Origin: Butyricicoccus_A sp963601915 | Lineage (GTDB): Bacteria; Bacillota; Clostridia; Oscillospirales; Butyricicoccaceae | DNA: 64,000 bases | Assembly (NCBI GenBank): GCA_963601915.1 | Contig: CAVCGL010000003.1 | Coordinates: forward strand, 105,464-169,463 | Direction of reading: 5' to 3' | Shown: positions 60,839 to 64,000 of the stretch, piece by piece | How positions within the stretch are numbered: the first letter of the stretch is position 1 | Layout: each line of letters opens with the position of its first letter | The notes under the pieces: model-generated | The model's database searches: none | What the model was told of the DNA's origin: nothing | What the model saw: only the letters and a program-made list of their open reading frames with translations | Program-made: the position numbers and the translations under genes

Positions 60839-61853
60839 GCTGACCCATGTGAGCCTGTTTTCCGGCATCGGCGGTCTGGACCTGGCGGCGGAGGCTGCCG
60901 GGTTTGAAACCGTCTGCCAGTGTGAGTGGGCGGATTTTCCGCACTCCGTCCTCTCCGCACGATGGCCGGATGTTCCCAGGTTCCGGGATATTACTACTTT
61001 CACGAAGGAGGCGTTTTTTGAAAAAACAGGACTTGAAACAGTTACCGTTATCTCAGGCGGCTTTCCCTGTCAGCCCTTCTCCACCGCGGGAAAACGGAAG
61101 GGCTTTGCGGATGAACGCTACCTGTGGCCGGAAATGTGCCGCATTATTACCGAGCTGCGGCCCCGTTGGGTGCTTGGGGAAAATGTTGCTGGCTTCATCA
61201 ATATGGGGCTCGACAAAACGATCTTTGACCTGGCAAAAGCGGGATACGCTGTTCTCCCATTCGTATTTCCGGCTTGCGGCGTCGGCGCATGGCATGAGCG
61301 CCAGCGAACTTTTATCGTCGCGGCTGATGTTTCCCACACCCCTTGCCTCCGACAACAACACCGCCAGGGACGCGGCAAGCCTGGATGTGTTCCTGTCGGA
61401 CAATGGGATATTCCGCAAGAGGAACCGAAACGGGGCGATATGGAGCCTCAGCCTGTCGGCGGCGGTGTTCTATCTGACCCCGGTGGCGTCGGACGGTTTC
61501 CGCTCGACCTTGAAGCCATCGGCCTTCGATCCGGCGAAGAAGGACGGGAACCTGTCGGCACAGATCATCTCCCAGGAACGGCCGGCATCCGAAACGGCGG
61601 CGCTGAACCCGGATTGGGTGGAATGGCTCATGGGTTTCCCGAAAGGATGGACGGACGTATCCTCTGGGCCGCCGAGCCGGAAGGAATCCCCCGCATGACC
61701 GAGCGCATGGATGACCGGGCGCTGCGGCTGAAAACTTTGGGAAATGCGGTCTGCCCGCCCCAGGCCTATCCCATTTTCCGCTATATCGCCATGATCGAGA
61801 ATGGCACCTGCGGCGACTTCTGCCCCTATGGAAAGGAAGGTGACTGCCTATGA
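60831..61853 (+). CDS. DNA (cytosine-5-)-methyltransferase
   Basis: The 340-residue enzyme methylates cytosine at C5. Motif I (SLFSGIGGLDLAA, residues 8-20), motif IV with catalytic Cys (GGFPCQPFS, Cys at about 75), motif VI (GENVAGF), motif VIII (RQRTFIVA) and motif X (LGNAVCPPQ) are all present in this frame. The target recognition region is short. A second frame (61327-61698) over the same DNA also shows family-like sequence. No restriction partner is seen, so it may be an anti-restriction solitary methylase. Confidence 0.9.
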   Translation: MNKLTHVSLFSGIGGLDLAAEAAGFETVCQCEWADFPHSVLSARWPDVPRFRDITTFTKEAFFEKTGLETVTVISGGFPCQPFSTAGKRKGFADERYLWPEMCRIITELRPRWVLGENVAGFINMGLDKTIFDLAKAGYAVLPFVFPACGVGAWHERQRTFIVAADVSHTPCLRQQHRQGRGKPGCVPVGQWDIPQEEPKRGDMEPQPVGGGVLSDPGGVGRFPLDLEAIGLRSGEEGREPVGTDHLPGTAGIRNGGAEPGLGGMAHGFPERMDGRILWAAEPEGIPRMTERMDDRALRLKTLGNAVCPPQAYPIFRYIAMIENGTCGDFCPYGKEGDCL

Positions 61854-63829
61854 GGGAACTGAAAGCAACCGATAAGATCACACAGAAAATGACCCGTGAC
61901 GGCGCGGTATCGGAAAACCTTGCCACGGGCGAGGTGGAACATATCAGCAGCCGTGAGCCGGAAACGGAACTGTCCGCTTCTTCGGAAGAATCCGCTGGCG
62001 CTGCGGCTGATCTTACCCTGCGTGCGGCGGAGCATCACGAGAAGAAAAGCACACGAAAAGCGGAAAAGGCTGACGCCCAGGCGGTGCAGGATGGTTCTGC
62101 CGCAAGGCAGCGCCCGTCCTCCCGGCTGCAATTCACCGAGGAAGAACGTGCCGATCCTACGCTTGGAAAGTATGTTGACCGTTCCGACCGTGCGGCGGAC
62201 AGATTGGACGCGGCGAAAGCTGCCATCCCCACAAAGAAAGTTCTCCGTACCGAGCGTGTCTTTGACGAGACAGCCGGAAAAGGCAAAACACAGCTTCACT
62301 TTGAAGAAGTGGAGAAACACCCCAACGGACACCTGCGGCACAATCCACTTTCCCGGCCGGTCCATGAGATCGTCCATGCTGCCCATGCGAAAGTGCATGA
62401 GGTGGAACAGGAAAATGTAGGTGTAGAGGCCGGACACAAGGGCGAGGTGCTGACGGAGCGCGGACTTGCCTACGGAAAGGGAAAGGTTCGTGCCGCCATC
62501 CACCATCACCGCACAAAGCCCTGGCGTGACGCGGCGAAGGCAGAGCAGGCTTCGGTCAAGGCAAACGCCGAGTACCTTTACCAAAAGGCATTGCATGATG
62601 ATCCTGCATTGGCAGCTTCTAACCCGGTATCCCGCTTTCTGCAGAAACAGCGGATCAAGCGGAACTATGCAAAAGAGCTGCGGCAGGCGGAGAAAACCGC
62701 AAAGAACACCGCAGCCACGGCAAAAAGTGCGGCGCAAAAAGCAAAGGACGCCTTCAAGGAAACATTCCTCTACATCAAGCACCATAGCCGGGCGGTTCTG
62801 CTGGTGATTGGCATTGGTGCCTGTGTTGTCCTGCTGTTTGGCGGGGTATCTTCCTGTTCCATGATGGCGGGCTCCGGCGTAGGCGGTGTATTCACTTCTT
62901 CTTATCTCTCCGAGGATGCGGATATGCTGGCTGCGGAGGTGGCCTACTGCGAATTGGAGCAGGAGCTTCAATATGAGCTGGACCACTATGAGGCTCTGCA
63001 CCCCGGATATGACGAATACCGTTTTGACCTGGACGAGATTGAACATGACCCTTATGTGCTGATCTCCATTCTCACGGCGTTCCATGAAGGGGTGTTCACC
63101 ATCGACGAGGTTCAGGAGGAGCTGCAAATGCTCTTTGAAAAGCAGTACATCCTGACGCAGACTGTGGAAGTGGAGGTGCGCTATCGGACGGAGACGCGAA
63201 CAGACAGCGAGGGAAATGACTATGACGTGGAAGTACCGTATAACTACTATATCTGCAAGGTAAAGCTGGAAAACTTCGACCTCTCCCATGTGCCGGTCTA
63301 CATCATGGACGAGGAAACACTTTCCCTGTATGCGGTCTATATGGCAACGCTGGGAAACCGGGAAGATTTATTCCCAGGCTCCGGCTATGTAGACAAGTAC
63401 ACCAAACCGCCCACTACTTATGATATCCCGCCTTCCGCACTGGAAGATGAAACCTTTGCGGCGCTCATTACCGAAGCGGAAAAGTACATCGGCTATCCCT
63501 ATGTCTGGGGCGGCAGCAATCCGAACACTTCTTTCGATTGCTCCGGCTTCGTGTCCTGGGTGCTGACGCAAAGCGGTGTCTGCAACACGGGCAGATTGGG
63601 AGCCCAGGAGCTCTACAATATTTCCACCCCGATATCCTCTGCCAACGCAAGACCCGGCGACTTGATCTTTTTCGTCGGCACTTATGATACGCCGGGCGTT
63701 TCCCATGTGGGTATCTATGTGGGCGACGGGAAAATGCTGCACTGCGGCGACCCCATCCAGTATGCGGATATCAACACAAGCTACTGGCAGTCCCACTTTT
63801 ACGCTTTCGGGCGACCGCCCTACAACTAA
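61850..63829 (+). CDS. Conjugation cell-wall hydrolase, NlpC/P60 family
   Basis: The 659-residue protein has a long charged N-terminal region (residues 1-310, with alternating Ala/Glu/Lys helices such as AAKAEQASVKANAEYLYQ), one membrane helix (about 316-336), an extracellular domain and a C-terminal NlpC/P60 peptidase (about 530-655) with catalytic FDCSGFV, SHVGIYVG and LHCGDP. It cuts peptidoglycan to let the mating channel pass. The start overlaps the methyltransferase stop (ATGA). Confidence 0.9.
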   Translation: MRELKATDKITQKMTRDGAVSENLATGEVEHISSREPETELSASSEESAGAAADLTLRAAEHHEKKSTRKAEKADAQAVQDGSAARQRPSSRLQFTEEERADPTLGKYVDRSDRAADRLDAAKAAIPTKKVLRTERVFDETAGKGKTQLHFEEVEKHPNGHLRHNPLSRPVHEIVHAAHAKVHEVEQENVGVEAGHKGEVLTERGLAYGKGKVRAAIHHHRTKPWRDAAKAEQASVKANAEYLYQKALHDDPALAASNPVSRFLQKQRIKRNYAKELRQAEKTAKNTAATAKSAAQKAKDAFKETFLYIKHHSRAVLLVIGIGACVVLLFGGVSSCSMMAGSGVGGVFTSSYLSEDADMLAAEVAYCELEQELQYELDHYEALHPGYDEYRFDLDEIEHDPYVLISILTAFHEGVFTIDEVQEELQMLFEKQYILTQTVEVEVRYRTETRTDSEGNDYDVEVPYNYYICKVKLENFDLSHVPVYIMDEETLSLYAVYMATLGNREDLFPGSGYVDKYTKPPTTYDIPPSALEDETFAALITEAEKYIGYPYVWGGSNPNTSFDCSGFVSWVLTQSGVCNTGRLGAQELYNISTPISSANARPGDLIFFVGTYDTPGVSHVGIYVGDGKMLHCGDPIQYADINTSYWQSHFYAFGRPPYN

Positions 63830-63855
63830 AAAACGATATGGAGGTAATTTGATTT

Positions 63856-64000
63856 ATGGCAACGACACAGAAGATCCGCAATGACATTGCGAAAACCAAA
63901 GAAAAGATCGCGGAACAGCAGAAACGCCTTCGTGCGCTGGAAGCCCAGCTTGCGGAGGAAGAAAATCTGGAAATTGTCCGCATGGTGAAAGCCGTGAAGA
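63856..64000 (+). CDS. DUF4315 protein, N-terminal part (runs off the window)
   Basis: The 48 visible residues (MATTQKIRNDIAKTKEKIAE start, coiled-coil, Gln/Lys/Glu-rich) match the small DUF4315 family found directly after the NlpC/P60 gene in this type of element. GGAGG at 63838-63843 lies 13 nt before the ATG. The gene continues past the window end. Confidence 0.82.
   Translation, partial: MATTQKIRNDIAKTKEKIAEQQKRLRALEAQLAEEENLEIVRMVKAVK

Noticed and set aside
61826..63289. 487-codon minus-strand frame over the NlpC/P60 gene
   Set aside because: Antisense shadow; the plus-strand gene has clear catalytic motifs and an operon-type overlap.

Overview
The window looks like a chromosome segment of an anaerobic, low-redox Firmicute of class Clostridia. 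The family is probably in the Oscillospiraceae/Butyricicoccaceae neighbourhood, but this is inferred from gene content and composition and no rRNA is present. Supporting signs are an Rnf complex, strong AGGAGG ribosome binding sites, sigma-A type promoters, a CIRCE-controlled hrcA-grpE-dnaK-dnaJ operon, BlaI/BlaR, PadR and HxlR regulators, and a Clostridia-type integrative conjugative element.

Layout. 1-2100: start of an Rnf operon (rnfC, then the first codons of rnfD) with a leader of about 315 nt that has a cysteine-rich small reading frame. 2100-15800: housekeeping and envelope genes: a histidine-kinase-like ATPase protein, GAPDH, a lipoprotein, PspA with a TPM-like partner, a BlaI/BlaR1 locus with small exported proteins and a VanZ-like protein, thioredoxin, Mini-III RNase, a YebC regulator, HD and cupin proteins, and a PadR/DUF2812 pair. 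15800-28200: a myo-inositol utilisation region (two nearly identical iolG copies, a sodium symporter, iolE, a split transketolase, a DeoR regulator, HxlR, iolB, iolD). 28300-30500: an acyltransferase and a polysaccharide deacetylase. 31000-37600: a second sugar/polyol region (symporter, TIM-barrel epimerase/isomerase, two AraC regulators, a third Gfo/Idh/MocA dehydrogenase). 37700-42450: a Gld-like ABC export operon. 42700-47700: heat-shock operon. 47800-49900: a short-chain dehydrogenase and a TauE/SafE permease. Four blocks hold the same family of dispersed, palindrome-rich non-coding repeats (about 11.2, 30.6-31.0, 42.4-42.7 and 48.6-49.0 kb).

From about 50035 to the window end lies the left part of an integrative conjugative element inserted in a tRNA-Arg(CCU) gene. 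A 45-bp 3' tRNA fragment marks the junction. It is followed by an excisionase-like HTH protein, a DUF6017 protein, PcfB, a VirD4-type coupling protein, a Maff2 pilin-like peptide, a VirB6/TrbL-like membrane protein, PrgI, VirB4, a cytosine methyltransferase, an NlpC/P60 cell-wall hydrolase and DUF4315. VirB4 carries two lesions: an in-frame amber codon, and a complete group II intron inserted exactly at a codon boundary. No integrase lies in the window; it is expected at the other end of the element.

How the genes work together: the inositol region encodes uptake (SSS symporter), dehydrogenation (IolG), dehydration (IolE), ring hydrolysis (IolD) and isomerisation (IolB), but iolC, iolA and iolJ are not here. 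The split transketolase next to them and the Rnf complex suggest sugar or polyol fermentation coupled to ferredoxin:NAD chemistry; this is inference.
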